From G963663315 sp963663315 (lineage in GTDB: Bacteria; Pseudomonadota; Gammaproteobacteria; Arenicellales; Poriferihabitantaceae), in the NCBI GenBank assembly GCA_963663315.1, contig OY760176.1, positions 1,736,001-1,800,000 of the forward strand: DNA of 64,000 nt. Reading direction: 5' to 3'. Below are positions 1-8,913 of the stretch, piece by piece. A model generated the notes under the pieces. That model was not told the origin of the DNA. It worked only from the letters and a program-made list of their open reading frames with translations, and made no database searches. How positions within the stretch are numbered: the stretch's first letter is position 1; every line of letters begins with the position of its first letter. Both the position numbers and the translations under genes were made by a program.

Positions 1-107
1 TCCACCACTTTTCCTTCTCCCTCCGGATACCTCAATATCATTGCGTATATGATGAGAGCGGCAAGCAATCCGACAACACCCAGGATTACAGGTGAGTAGT
101 AAATCAT
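1..107 (-). CDS. hppA: Membrane-bound pyrophosphatase, N-terminal fragment (probable)
   Basis: A reading frame starts at the ATG at 107-105 and runs off the left edge of the window. Only about 35 residues are visible: a short polar start, one hydrophobic segment (about residues 6-24) and then RYPEGEGKV. A first transmembrane helix followed by a basic, Gly-rich stretch resembles the N-terminus of H+/Na+-translocating pyrophosphatases, which couple PPi hydrolysis to ion pumping. A GGAG sits 8 bases before the ATG, which supports the start. The catalytic region lies outside the window, so the family call is an inference from the N-terminus alone. Other small-helix membrane proteins are possible. 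Confidence 0.5.
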   Translation of the reverse strand, partial: MIYYSPVILGVVGLLAALIIYAMILRYPEGEGKVV

Positions 108-222
108 GAAATCGACTCCGTTTAATTAATGAAAAACAGGGGATAAACCGGGTGCGGACTATATCCCTTCTGGTGTTGGATATCAATCTTGATTTGGCTG
201 CCCACAACAAACCTGAGCCTGC

Positions 223-1125
223 TCATTTACCTGTTTTCCTGGCTCTGGGATGCGCTTTATCATAAACCCTGGCAAGATGCTGAAAATCCAGATGCGTATA
301 GATTTGGGTGGTCGCTATGTCGGCATGCCCCATCATCTCCTGAACTGCCCTGAGATCACCACTGGATTCGAGCATATGACTGGCAAAGGAATGCCTCAGC
401 ATGTGAGGGTGTAACCGTCGTCCCAATCCCTTTGCTTTTGCCCACTGGTTCAGCCGGTACTGGATACCGCGGACACCCAGTCGCTTACCCCTTTCGTTGA
501 CGAACAGGGCCCGCTCGGTATCGCTTGCGAGCTGGGGTCGCCTTCCAAGCCAGACCACAAGGGCTTCTACCGCCTTGCCCCCAACCAGGACAATGCGCTG
601 TTTGTTACCCTTGCCGGTAACCAGAATCTGGTTCTGATCAAAATCTATAGAATCAGCATCAAGCGATGCCAGTTCTGACAGCCGCAGCCCGGAAGAATAA
701 AAAAGCTCCAGCATCGCATGATCCCGAACAGCAAGAATGGAGTTGTCATGACCGTCCAGCAGACCGCTCAATTCATCAACGCTCAGTGTAGCAGGCAGCC
801 TCCTTGAGTATTTGGGTGCGCTGACTCCAACGAAGGGATTGATTGATGCAAATTCGTTTTTCAGGAGGTATGCATAGAAGGCGCGGCAGGCCGACAACAG
901 ACGCTGGATACTCCGGCCGGACAAACCCTTTTGATGCAATACGGCCGGAAAAAACCGGGCATCGTGAACGGTCAGTCTGTTCCAGTCAGACACTGCTTTT
1001 TGACAAGCGTAGTCGTGCAGTTTCTGTAAATCCCTGCGATATGCCCTTTGGGTATTATCAGAGAGTCTTCGCTCCCGCTTTTGGCATTCCAGAAATTGTT
1101 CGATTTTTCCCTGTAATGGAGTCAT
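223..1125 (-). CDS. xerC: Tyrosine recombinase XerC
   Basis: This site-specific recombinase works with XerD to resolve chromosome dimers at dif. The protein is 300 residues, the normal length. An N-terminal SAM-like core-binding domain (about 5-90) precedes the catalytic domain. The full catalytic set is visible: Arg148 in GLRLSEL, Lys172 in GKGNK, His241 and Arg244 in HMLRH, His267 in GHADI and the nucleophile Tyr276 in QIYTH. Its start overlaps the stop of the DUF484 gene by four bases, the usual pairing in gammaproteobacteria. XerD and XerC are close paralogues. The DUF484 and dapF neighbours favour XerC. Confidence 0.95.
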   Translation of the reverse strand: MTPLQGKIEQFLECQKRERRLSDNTQRAYRRDLQKLHDYACQKAVSDWNRLTVHDARFFPAVLHQKGLSGRSIQRLLSACRAFYAYLLKNEFASINPFVGVSAPKYSRRLPATLSVDELSGLLDGHDNSILAVRDHAMLELFYSSGLRLSELASLDADSIDFDQNQILVTGKGNKQRIVLVGGKAVEALVVWLGRRPQLASDTERALFVNERGKRLGVRGIQYRLNQWAKAKGLGRRLHPHMLRHSFASHMLESSGDLRAVQEMMGHADIATTQIYTHLDFQHLARVYDKAHPRARKTGK

Positions 1126-1766
1126 GGCTGGTTGAGTCGACCGTGAAAATAACCGCCAATCAGCAGACCGAGTCGATCCAGGAACATCACTCCGACATCC
1201 GGCTGAAACCGTGTCCGGGAATGCGACCCCAGCGCCATTACGCCGAGCAACTCATCCTCGAACAACAATGGAATGAAGGCACAGGACTGGACAGAGTCAT
1301 TTCCCTGCCCGAAAATCGATTCGCGCAAGTCACTTGAAAGACGATCATCACAAACCGACCCCTTATGCATCACTCGCTGGCACACTGCATCATAGCGGGG
1401 TTGTACCGAATCTGTTTCATCGGACTTCAACATGATCACAATTTCCCCGACATCGAATTGTCGCTTCATCAATCTGTCTACTGTTTGTAAAGGACTGTCA
1501 CCGTTCTGCTCTTGTACAAGCAAACCGACCGCCATCTGAAGAAAGTCGGATTCCAGTTTCTGGTTGTTTTTTACACTATCGACAATGAAATCAATTGTAG
1601 CCTGATGATGTTTGATCCTGTCCTTCAGCACCTGCAACTGCCTTTCATAAAAGGGAGTAATACTACTCGCGTCACCCAACCTCAATTCGGCCAGCAAATT
1701 TTCATGCCGTTCGAAAAAAGAGGGATTTGCTCTCAAATAGTCTATTATTTCCTGAGTGCTCGGCAT
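1122..1766 (-). CDS. DUF484 family protein
   Basis: A 214-residue cytoplasmic protein of the DUF484 family, which has a GAF-like fold and no settled function. The N-terminus has the family pattern of a short helix (EIIDYLRANPSFF) followed by a charged helical stretch that may be a coiled coil (about 40-75). The C-terminal half contains the GAF-like segment with PLLFEDELLGVMALGS. It sits between dapF and xerC, its usual place in gammaproteobacteria, and its last bases overlap xerC (ATGA type), so the two are probably co-translated. I see no catalytic motif. Confidence 0.88.
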   Translation of the reverse strand: MPSTQEIIDYLRANPSFFERHENLLAELRLGDASSITPFYERQLQVLKDRIKHHQATIDFIVDSVKNNQKLESDFLQMAVGLLVQEQNGDSPLQTVDRLMKRQFDVGEIVIMLKSDETDSVQPRYDAVCQRVMHKGSVCDDRLSSDLRESIFGQGNDSVQSCAFIPLLFEDELLGVMALGSHSRTRFQPDVGVMFLDRLGLLIGGYFHGRLNQP

Positions 1767-1843
1767 ATCTGTCTAAAGAGTGTCATCATTCTCTAACCCC
1801 GGATTATAAACTACAATCCTGATTTCTCTGAAAAGACCAGAGA

Positions 1844-2686
1844 TTATCGAACTTCTTCCGGTATCCTGATATTTCCGCTGAACACATGATGCACCGGTCC
1901 GCGGAGGAAAACAGGGGTTCGACCACCCTCCCAGCTAACCTGAATGCCTCCACCGGGCAGCCTTACGGTGACATTGGATTGAAGTTCACCGTTTTGGATT
2001 CCCGCCACTACTGCCGCGCAGGCGCCGCTTCCACATCCGAGAGTCTCCCCTGCGCCACGTTCATGTACCCGCAATTTTATTTGAGTCGGTGACACAGTTT
2101 GCGAGAAACCAACATTCACTCTCTCGGGAAAAGCCTGATGGCGCTCCATCAGCGGCCCCAATGTCGTGACATCGGCAACTTCAACGTTGTCCACCGCAAT
2201 CACGCAGTGGGGGTTACCCATCGACAGGGCGCTGAATTCAATTTCACCCTGTGCTGTATTCACCCGATACCTGAGAGCTGCTTCCGGCATCCTTAATGGA
2301 ATTTGTTCGAGGCCAAAATCGGGTTGCCCCATTTGAGCGGTGATCGTGCAATCATCATTGACGCCAAGTTCCATTTCGGTCGTACGGGTTTCAACATGAA
2401 TAGTCCTGTCGCTGGTCAGACCCTGGTCGCGTAGAAACTTCGCAAAACATCGGGCTCCATTTCCACATTGACCTGATTCGCTACCATCGCTGTTGAATAT
2501 CTGCATCCTGAAACGGTTCCTGGTTCGTGATTTTGCGGCCACTATGATCTGATCACAGCCGATACCGAATTGCCGATCCGCTATGAATCTGGCAATATCC
2601 CGGCTAATTCTGATATTCTCCGCAATTCCGTTCAACATGACGAAATCGTTACCTATTGAATGCATTTTTGTGAAATTGATGTTCAT
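1844..2686 (-). CDS. dapF: Diaminopimelate epimerase
   Basis: DapF converts LL- to meso-diaminopimelate, the last step before lysine and the DAP residue of peptidoglycan. The protein opens with MNINFTKMHSIGNDF, the family start. Both catalytic cysteines are present, in the SGQCGNGARC and GCGSGAC motifs. An upstream in-frame GTG at 2728 would add 14 residues unlike any family member, so the ATG at 2686 is preferred even though neither start has a strong ribosome binding site. The gene precedes DUF484-xerC on the same strand. A DAP-type MurE encoded at 40140-41669 needs its product. Confidence 0.95.
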   Translation of the reverse strand: MNINFTKMHSIGNDFVMLNGIAENIRISRDIARFIADRQFGIGCDQIIVAAKSRTRNRFRMQIFNSDGSESGQCGNGARCFAKFLRDQGLTSDRTIHVETRTTEMELGVNDDCTITAQMGQPDFGLEQIPLRMPEAALRYRVNTAQGEIEFSALSMGNPHCVIAVDNVEVADVTTLGPLMERHQAFPERVNVGFSQTVSPTQIKLRVHERGAGETLGCGSGACAAVVAGIQNGELQSNVTVRLPGGGIQVSWEGGRTPVFLRGPVHHVFSGNIRIPEEVR

Positions 2687-2860
2687 CAAATTAGATCTGC
2701 ACGATTCAGCGATTACGAATGACTGCACTTACCTTCGAATTGCCAATAATGTCTCCTGATAACATGTGGTTTTGCTGAAGGATAAGTAAATTTGCTAACC
2801 AACACAATCAGTTCATACGGGAAACATCAATTGAGATTTTTTCTCGGAAAAATCCGGACC

Positions 2861-3058
2861 ATGCCTGCTTTGCCACGCCAGATACTCGGTGTGCTGTTGC
2901 TCATTGGCGGCATGTTCTGGTTCCTGCCCGTATTGGGGTTATGGATGATACCACTGGGTCTCGTGATTCTCTCCGCAGATTTTCACTGGGCAAGAAAGGG
3001 ACATCTTTCGATCCAGATCTGGCTTAGAAAACGGCGTAATCGCAACAAGTCAGAATAA
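2861..3058 (+). CDS. Small inner-membrane protein, PGPGW-like
   Basis: A protein of about 65 residues made mostly of two hydrophobic helices (ILGVLLLIGGMFWFLPVLG and MIPLGLVILSADF), followed by a strongly basic tail rich in Arg and Lys. A small double-helix protein with a Gly/Pro turn and the ending LSADFHWARK resembles the PGPGW group of uncharacterised membrane proteins. The function is unknown. A TTG at 2792 could extend it by 23 residues, but the ATG at 2861 places the start just before the first helix. It is divergent from dapF, and no partner gene suggests a role. Confidence 0.6.
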   Translation: MPALPRQILGVLLLIGGMFWFLPVLGLWMIPLGLVILSADFHWARKGHLSIQIWLRKRRNRNKSE

Positions 3059-3088
3059 TAACCCGGTTTAAAGAGGGTTTGAATCAGA

Positions 3089-4405
3089 CTAACCCGTAGC
3101 CTTTGCTCTTTGCTTGATCAAGGCCATTCCCTTAAGCAGATTAAATGCTTCCTTGAGTTGATTGTCATTGTCAAACAGACCCGGTGTTGACGACAGAGGC
3201 GCGTCAGGTTCATCATTCCCGGTTTCGTTTCCCAGATGATCAACCAGGTCGGATTCCCTGACAGAAGGCCGTCTGCTTTCAACTTTGGTAAATTCAGTCT
3301 GTTCGGTCACAATGTCCGGGACAATTCCTATAGCCTGAATTGAACGGTTCGATGGTGTGTAATAGCGCGCAGTGGTAATTTTCAGCGCCCCGCGATTTTC
3401 CATTGGAATAATTGTTTGTACCGAACCCTTGCCGAAGGTTTTAGTGCCCATAATGATAGCGCGCCGATGATCCTGCAACGCACCTGCCACGATTTCCGAT
3501 GCCGAAGCAGAACCGCCATTAACCAGAACAACCATCGGCGCATCATCAATAACATCATCGGGGAGAGCGGTAAAACTTTGTGCGGATAACTGCGTCCTGC
3601 CTCTGGTGGAAACGATCTCGCCACCGCTCAGAAACATATCGCTGACTTCCACAGCGCCGATCAGAACGCCGCCAGAGTTATTTCGAAGATCAAGCACAAA
3701 ACCCTCAAGAGGTCCTCCATTATCGTTTTTCAGTTCGGCGATCTTTGACCGCAGACTCTGTGCACTGCCACTTTGGAAACTCGATAATCTGGCGTATCCG
3801 AAATCAGTCTGAAGAAGTTGCGCTTTTACACTTGCTGCCTTGATAATGGCCCTGACCAGAGTCACCTCCACGGAATCAGGCTCGCCTTCCCGGGAAATGG
3901 TCAGTTTGATCTCGGACCCGGGCGGGCCACGCATTTTATCCACTGCCTCTTTCAGGCTCATGCCCCGAACCGGCACACCATCCAGCATCAAAATCAGATC
4001 TCCCGGCTGAATTCCTGCATGAAATGCGGGAGTATTATCCATTGGGCTGATCACCTTTATCAATCCATCTTCAATAGTAACCTCGATTCCCAGCCCACCA
4101 AATTTCCCATCGGTAGTAATCCTGATCTCTTTGAGTTCTTCCGGCTCCAGAAATGCCGAGTGAGGGTCCAATTCCCTCAACATGCCGTGAATGGCGCCTC
4201 TAAGCAAAGTCGAATCGTCAACCTGATCCACATATTCGCTTTTGATCTTCCCGAATACTTCCGAAAAAATTCGCAGATCTTCCAAAGGCAGGGCTTCGTT
4301 GGCCTCATTCTGAGCATAAGGTATACCCGGAAAGCCAGTGACCAGAAGCAGACAAAGAGGGATCCCTGTCAGTTGCATAATTTTTGAAATCATGTCTTGA
4401 GACAT
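3089..4405 (-). CDS. ctpA: C-terminal processing peptidase (S41 family)
   Basis: A periplasmic serine protease of 438 residues that trims or degrades envelope proteins. It has an N-terminal signal segment (hydrophobic about 10-28, ending near YAQ), an S41 N-terminal region, a PDZ domain (about 100-185, with KFGGLGIEV and the GIQPGD loop) and the S41 catalytic domain. By spacing to Lys326 in FGKGS, the nucleophile should be Ser301 in GGSASASE. The C-terminal 60 residues are low-complexity and acidic. It is divergent from the rhodanese gene. In many relatives gpmI and envC lie between these two genes, and both are absent here. Confidence 0.93.
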   Translation of the reverse strand: MSQDMISKIMQLTGIPLCLLLVTGFPGIPYAQNEANEALPLEDLRIFSEVFGKIKSEYVDQVDDSTLLRGAIHGMLRELDPHSAFLEPEELKEIRITTDGKFGGLGIEVTIEDGLIKVISPMDNTPAFHAGIQPGDLILMLDGVPVRGMSLKEAVDKMRGPPGSEIKLTISREGEPDSVEVTLVRAIIKAASVKAQLLQTDFGYARLSSFQSGSAQSLRSKIAELKNDNGGPLEGFVLDLRNNSGGVLIGAVEVSDMFLSGGEIVSTRGRTQLSAQSFTALPDDVIDDAPMVVLVNGGSASASEIVAGALQDHRRAIIMGTKTFGKGSVQTIIPMENRGALKITTARYYTPSNRSIQAIGIVPDIVTEQTEFTKVESRRPSVRESDLVDHLGNETGNDEPDAPLSSTPGLFDNDNQLKEAFNLLKGMALIKQRAKATG

Positions 4406-4457
4406 TCCTGAATAATATACTGACGCTTCATATCATTTCTGTTTTACGCTGACAGTT

Positions 4458-4487
4458 TAACACTAACCATTGGCTGGTAGAGTGTTA
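4458..4487. repeat. Inverted repeat in the ctpA/rhodanese intergenic region
   Basis: TAACACT (4458-4464) pairs exactly with AGTGTTA (4481-4487). An inner ACCA (4466-4469) pairs with TGGT (4475-4478) around a 5-base loop. No T-run follows, so it is not a standard terminator. It lies between two divergent genes and could be an operator or an mRNA leader hairpin. Confidence 0.45.
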
Positions 4488-4543
4488 CAGGGGATATTAT
4501 TGGTGTACAATTCAACGTCAGCCCGACCTTCACCCTGCTTACA

Positions 4544-4963
4544 ATGTATATCGAATTCATGACCGAGTACTGGTATTTGTTTGCCATGTTGCTTGTCATC
4601 GTGTTTTTATTGAGTATGGACCCGGCAGGACACGGCATGGGTGGCTCCAGAACCATTACTCCCGTGCAATTACCTCAACTCCAATCTAGAGAAAACGCAG
4701 TAATTGTCGATGTCAACGAAACCGACAGGTTTAAAAGCGGACACATTTCCCAGGCCGTCAACATACCATTCAGCGTGCTGGGCAATTCCCTTGGCAAACT
4801 GAAAAAGTATCAGAAAAAAACCATCGTGCTAACCTGTGATTCAGGGAACAACTCCAAAAAAGCCATGGCGATTCTCAAAAAGAACGAATTTTCGGATCTC
4901 TATTTGCTTTCAGGTGGGCTCGGAGCCTGGAAAAAAGAGAATCTGCCTCTCGAAAAAAGTTAA
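4544..4963 (+). CDS. yibN: Membrane-anchored rhodanese-like protein (YibN type)
   Basis: The 139-residue protein has one N-terminal transmembrane helix (about 8-25) and a single rhodanese domain (about 45-135). The active-site Cys lies in VLTCDSGNNS, and the domain carries the family motifs VDVNETDRFKSGHI and GGLGAWKKENLP. Rhodanese domains transfer sulfane sulfur, but the substrate of the YibN type is not established. It precedes secB and gpsA as in enterobacteria, without the grxC gene often found between them. Starts at 4544 or at the next ATG (4559) are both possible. Confidence 0.85.
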   Translation: MYIEFMTEYWYLFAMLLVIVFLLSMDPAGHGMGGSRTITPVQLPQLQSRENAVIVDVNETDRFKSGHISQAVNIPFSVLGNSLGKLKKYQKKTIVLTCDSGNNSKKAMAILKKNEFSDLYLLSGGLGAWKKENLPLEKS

Positions 4964-5008
4964 ACCGCATAACGCACCGCCTGCACAATCCGAGCTGACT
5001 GGTTCACC

Positions 5009-5470
5009 ATGAAATTTAATACCAAAAGGATATACCTTAAAGACGCTTCATTTGAATCCCCGTCTACGCCCGGCATATTTACCCAAACCGGAATCAAGCC
5101 CGGATATGATGTTCAGGTGTTCTTTGATTATCGAGCCATTGATGAAAAAATCGGGCTGGCAGAAATAGTTCTGAAAGTCACCGTCACCTCCAAACATGAA
5201 GAGGCGACCCTGTTTCTTGCCGAAGTCCATCAAGCGGGAGTGTTTGAAATCGAGCACCCGGACATAGAAACCTACCGGATTATGATAGAAGTGGCCTGTC
5301 CCCAGATTCTCCTGCCATTTGCCCGCGAGGAGTTAAACAGTCTGATCACCAAGGGTGGGTTCAGCAACTTTTTAATCGCCCCGATCAATTTCGAATCACT
5401 TTATCGGGCGAACAAGGAAAAGATCATGAAAGAGGAGGCCAATGCACCGGCCTCGGAGTCGATGAATTGA
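5009..5470 (+). CDS. secB: Protein-export chaperone SecB
   Basis: SecB is the tetrameric cytoplasmic chaperone that holds preproteins unfolded and hands them to SecA. The protein is 153 residues, close to the family length. The N-terminal strand (RIYLKDASFESP) and the motif CPQILLPFAREELNSLITKG are characteristic. The acidic C-terminal tail is shorter and less charged than in E. coli. It lies between the rhodanese gene and gpsA, the classical arrangement. Its partner SecA is encoded at 23802-26534. Confidence 0.96.
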   Translation: MKFNTKRIYLKDASFESPSTPGIFTQTGIKPGYDVQVFFDYRAIDEKIGLAEIVLKVTVTSKHEEATLFLAEVHQAGVFEIEHPDIETYRIMIEVACPQILLPFAREELNSLITKGGFSNFLIAPINFESLYRANKEKIMKEEANAPASESMN

Positions 5471-5516
5471 TGGTCCTGAACTAATCCTCTACCTGCCCGG
5501 ATTCCAGGAATTGACA

Positions 5517-6542
5517 TTGTCACGGCCTGATCATGTCACCGTTGTTGGAGCAGGTTCATGGGGGACATCTCTGGCCATTTTGCTGTGCAACAATATAAAC
5601 CGCATCACACTGTGGGGACACAATCCGGATAAGTTGTATCCGATCATCCGGGACAGACGCAATGATCGATATCTTCCGGGTATATGCCTGCCTGACAACC
5701 TTGAAGTGGAACTCGACCTTGTCAAAGCGATCAATGATAACCTGTGTTTTGTGGTTGCAGTGCCAAGCCATGCTTTTCGTCCGGTGCTGAGCAACCTGAA
5801 AACCCGAATCGAAGCCCTCGAAAAGGACCCCGCCGCAGTAACGCTGGTTTGGGGAACCAAAGGCTTTGACACACACAGCGGTGGCCTGTTGAGTGATACC
5901 GTAACCAAAATTTTTCCCGATTCCGAAAAGCTGGGGGTTATATCAGGACCCAGCTTTGCAATGGAGACCGCCAGATTGCTTCCGACTGCATTGACGCTGG
6001 CATCAAATTCAGCCGTTCATGCCCAATCCATGGCAATGTGGTTCCGCACCCCCTTTACACGAGTCTATTTCAGTGATGACCCGACCGGTGTACAGTTGGG
6101 CGGAGCCATTAAAAATGTGATGGCGGTCGCTGCCGGCATCAGCGATGGACTGAATTATGGCGCCAATGCCAGAGCCGCATTGATTACTCGTGGACTGTCG
6201 GAATTGACCCGACTTGGTGTCGCCCTGGGAGGGAAGCCTGAAACATTCATGGGATTGACCGGAGTGGGTGACCTGATACTGACCTGCACCGACAATCAAT
6301 CCCGTAATCGCCGATTTGGTCTGGGTCTGGGTGCAGGCCGGTCCCAGGACGAGGTGTCCAGAGAAATCGGTCAGGAAATCGAGGGTATAAATACGGTCAG
6401 GGAATTATTCAGACTCAGCCGTAAACATCAGGTTGAAATGCCGATCACCGAACAGGTTTACAACATTATCTACCACAATGCCAACCCGGTTACTGCGGTA
6501 GAACAACTGCTTCAGCGCAACCCCAAGGCAGAATTCAGATAA
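5517..6542 (+). CDS. gpsA: Glycerol-3-phosphate dehydrogenase [NAD(P)+]
   Basis: GpsA reduces dihydroxyacetone phosphate to sn-glycerol 3-phosphate, the backbone for phospholipids. The N-terminal Rossmann motif VVGAGSWGTSLA and the catalytic segment LGGAIKNVMAVAAG are intact, as is the GLGLGAG stretch. The length, about 341 residues, is normal. There is no ATG or GTG near the N-terminus. Two in-frame TTG codons lie at 5511 and 5517. AGGAA at 5506-5510 is correctly spaced only for the second, so I place the start at 5517. It follows secB by about 45 bases and is probably co-transcribed. Confidence 0.94.
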   Translation: MSRPDHVTVVGAGSWGTSLAILLCNNINRITLWGHNPDKLYPIIRDRRNDRYLPGICLPDNLEVELDLVKAINDNLCFVVAVPSHAFRPVLSNLKTRIEALEKDPAAVTLVWGTKGFDTHSGGLLSDTVTKIFPDSEKLGVISGPSFAMETARLLPTALTLASNSAVHAQSMAMWFRTPFTRVYFSDDPTGVQLGGAIKNVMAVAAGISDGLNYGANARAALITRGLSELTRLGVALGGKPETFMGLTGVGDLILTCTDNQSRNRRFGLGLGAGRSQDEVSREIGQEIEGINTVRELFRLSRKHQVEMPITEQVYNIIYHNANPVTAVEQLLQRNPKAEFR

Positions 6543-6565
6543 TTTCGCAGCCTGATTCTGATGCC

Positions 6566-7384
6566 TCAATCATAGCTGTACGCATCGGAAGGGAATGTCC
6601 CTTGCTTGACCTGAGTTGCGTAATCTTCAAGCGCACCCTGTATACCAGAAGGATTCCCCTTCAGAAAATTCTTCACGAATTTTGCGGTTTTCCCCGGATA
6701 AAGCCCGAGCAGGTCATGCCAGACCAGAATCTGTCCATCCGTCCCCGCACCCGCACCGATACCAATGACCGGCACATTGACGGATTCGGTCAGCTTCTTG
6801 CCGAGAGTCCTGGGGACGCACTCAATCAGAATAATACTGGCTCCTGCCTGTTGCAGAATTTTCGCCTCTTCGATGATCGCCTGGCCGTGTTCGGGGTCCC
6901 GTCCCTGGACTCGATATCCACCCAGATGATTAATTGATTGTGGTGTAAGGCCAATGTGCGCACAAACAGGAATGCCTCTTTCTGTCAACAATCGCGTAGT
7001 TTCTCCCAGCCAACTCCCGCCTTCGAGCTTGACTGCATGTGCCCCTTCACGCATCAGTATTGCGGCATTTTCCAGACTCTTTGATTCCGAGTAATAGCTC
7101 ATGAATGGCAGGTCAGCAATCAGCAAAGCACCCAGATTCCCTTGCTTTACGCAGCGAACATGATAAGCCATATCTTCGATAGTGACCGGCAGGCTGCTGT
7201 CATGGCCCTGTATCACCATCCCCAGGGAATCTCCGACCAGCAGTACTTCCATACCCGCATTACTCGCCGCATAGGCACTGCAATAATCATAAGCAGTCAG
7301 GCAGGCAAATTTATTGCCCGCCTGTTTGATCCTGTTCAGGGTATTAATCGTGACCGCAGGTCGAGTGCCGGAGTGAACTGACAT
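6566..7384 (-). CDS. panB: 3-methyl-2-oxobutanoate hydroxymethyltransferase
   Basis: PanB adds a hydroxymethyl group from 5,10-methylenetetrahydrofolate to ketoisovalerate, the first step of pantothenate synthesis. The 272-residue protein carries the TIM-barrel motifs LTAYDY, LLVGDSLGMVIQGH (metal-binding Asp), AVKLEGG and the family signature AHIGLTPQ. The last part, FVKNFL, is also typical. It stands alone: no panC or panD is next to it, although panBC is a common pair. It is convergent with gpsA. Confidence 0.95.
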   Translation of the reverse strand: MSVHSGTRPAVTINTLNRIKQAGNKFACLTAYDYCSAYAASNAGMEVLLVGDSLGMVIQGHDSSLPVTIEDMAYHVRCVKQGNLGALLIADLPFMSYYSESKSLENAAILMREGAHAVKLEGGSWLGETTRLLTERGIPVCAHIGLTPQSINHLGGYRVQGRDPEHGQAIIEEAKILQQAGASIILIECVPRTLGKKLTESVNVPVIGIGAGAGTDGQILVWHDLLGLYPGKTAKFVKNFLKGNPSGIQGALEDYATQVKQGTFPSDAYSYD

Positions 7385-7622
7385 TTCGGTTATCGCTTGA
7401 AAAAATTACTTTGAATGAGTGACTGCTCTGGTATGAATATAGACCAGTTATCAGCCGCAATCCACCACTTTTGATTTCCCCCGAAAAAGACACAGCTACC
7501 GATTCTGGTCTGAAATTCCACTGCGCCCTGCTTGAGTCCTGTTCAAATTCCTGAGAAACTTAATTTGCTCTGGGCGCTGGTCTTAATTTACACTTCGCCC
7601 CTGTTTAAAATATGGCAAGCTG
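7385..7622. other. Intergenic region between panB and infA
   Basis: This 238-base gap separates the divergent panB and infA genes. I find no reading frame or RNA gene. A possible promoter for infA (TTAATT, 17 bases, TAAAAT ending near 7612) is only weakly similar to consensus. A small inverted repeat CTGGT/ACCAG lies near 7430-7450. Nothing else can be supported. Confidence 0.4.
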
Positions 7623-7841
7623 ATGGCAAAAGAAGAAGGTATCGAAATGGAAGGCACTATTACTGAGGCCTTACCTAATACTTTATTTAGAGTGGAACTT
7701 GAAAACGGGCATGAAATCATCGCATATATCTCCGGGAAAATGCGTAAACACTATATTCGGATACTACGCGGAGACAAAGTGACCGTCCAACTCACACCTT
7801 ATGATCTAACCAAAGGTCGAATCGTTTTTCGTGTGCGTTAG
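7623..7841 (+). CDS. infA: Translation initiation factor IF-1
   Basis: IF-1 is a 72-residue OB-fold protein that binds the ribosomal A site during initiation with IF-2 and IF-3. The sequence is clearly in the family: MAKEEGIEMEG, GHEIIAYISGKMRKHYIRI and the ending TKGRIVFR. It is monocistronic and convergent with ftsY, only 12 bases from that gene's stop. In many gammaproteobacteria infA lies near clpA or aat. Neither is here. Confidence 0.97.
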   Translation: MAKEEGIEMEGTITEALPNTLFRVELENGHEIIAYISGKMRKHYIRILRGDKVTVQLTPYDLTKGRIVFRVR

Positions 7842-7853
7842 TACACGGAACGA

Positions 7854-8789
7854 TCAGGGGTTCGCAACGCTCGGCAACAAAGCCGAAACAAACGCATCTG
7901 CTTCAAATGGTTTCAAATCCGACACCCCTTCCCCAACACCGATATACCTGACAGGCAGGCCAAACCGGTGTGCCAGTGCAATCACGACACCGCCACGGGC
8001 GGTACCATCGAGTTTTGTAACGCACAAGCCGGTCAGTGGAATCGAACGATTGAAATTCTCTACCTGGGAAAGTATGTTCTGGCCATTACCTGCATCGACA
8101 GTGAGATAAACGTCATGCGGCGCCGTTTCCTCTGTTTTACTCAATACTCTTTTGATTTTGGATAGTTGCGCCATCAGGTCATTGTGAGTATGTTGTCGTC
8201 CCGCCGAATCAATCAGCAGATAATCGACTCCCCTGGCACTCGCCGCACTATACGCATCGAATGCAACCGCCGCGGCATCAGAACCGTGGGATTGGGAAAT
8301 GACAGGTATCTCAAGTCTCTCTCCCCAGATCTGAAGCTGTTCAATCGCGGCAGCACGAAAAGTATCACAAGCGGCTATCATGACCGAATGACCGCTCTGC
8401 TTGAACAGATTTGCCATTTTCGCCAGCGTCGTGGTCTTGCCGACACCATTCACTCCGACCATCAATATTACATGAGGTTTATGTGATGCGACCGGGATTT
8501 TCTGCTGCCCGTGCTGACTCTCGTTCAGTATTGCCAGGATGATCTGCTTGAGACTGCTGACCACCTGCTCTGATGAATGGTGACGGCAAGACCTGGTCGT
8601 GGTACGCAATCTGTCAACAATCAACTGACTGGTGATCACACCAAGGTCAGCCATGATCAGTTGATCCTCGATCTCGTCGAACCACTGATCGTCGAACTCT
8701 GGCTTCGAAGAGAACACGCTCATCAAGCCTGAAGACAAAGCCTGCCGGGTTTTAGAAAGCCGTGAAAATAATCCCTGATTCAATGCCAT
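7854..8789 (-). CDS. ftsY: Signal recognition particle receptor FtsY
   Basis: FtsY is the SRP receptor GTPase that docks ribosome-nascent chain complexes at the membrane. The protein is 311 residues and lacks the long acidic A domain of E. coli FtsY, like many shorter homologues. It has the N domain (about 5-95) and the G domain with G1 GVNGVGKT (112-119), DTFRAAA (142-148), G3 DSAGR (194-198) and G4 TKLDG (258-262). Ser replaces the usual Thr of DTAGR, a mild variation. It is divergent from rsmD, an arrangement common in this class. ftsE and ftsX are not adjacent. Confidence 0.96.
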   Translation of the reverse strand: MALNQGLFSRLSKTRQALSSGLMSVFSSKPEFDDQWFDEIEDQLIMADLGVITSQLIVDRLRTTTRSCRHHSSEQVVSSLKQIILAILNESQHGQQKIPVASHKPHVILMVGVNGVGKTTTLAKMANLFKQSGHSVMIAACDTFRAAAIEQLQIWGERLEIPVISQSHGSDAAAVAFDAYSAASARGVDYLLIDSAGRQHTHNDLMAQLSKIKRVLSKTEETAPHDVYLTVDAGNGQNILSQVENFNRSIPLTGLCVTKLDGTARGGVVIALAHRFGLPVRYIGVGEGVSDLKPFEADAFVSALLPSVANP

Positions 8790-8913
8790 GGTTTACTGAA
8801 AATAGTGTGTCAACGCACAGGTCGATCTGTCGTCTGTGCATTCGTAATGTGAAAATGTGTTTTGTATCGTATCATTGTCACCTGAAATTTCATTGGTTAT
8901 CTGGATCGTTTTC

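Noticed and set aside
843..1337. A 164-codon plus-strand frame across the xerC/DUF484 joint
   Set aside because: Both underlying minus-strand genes are clear, and the frame has no start signal or family pattern.
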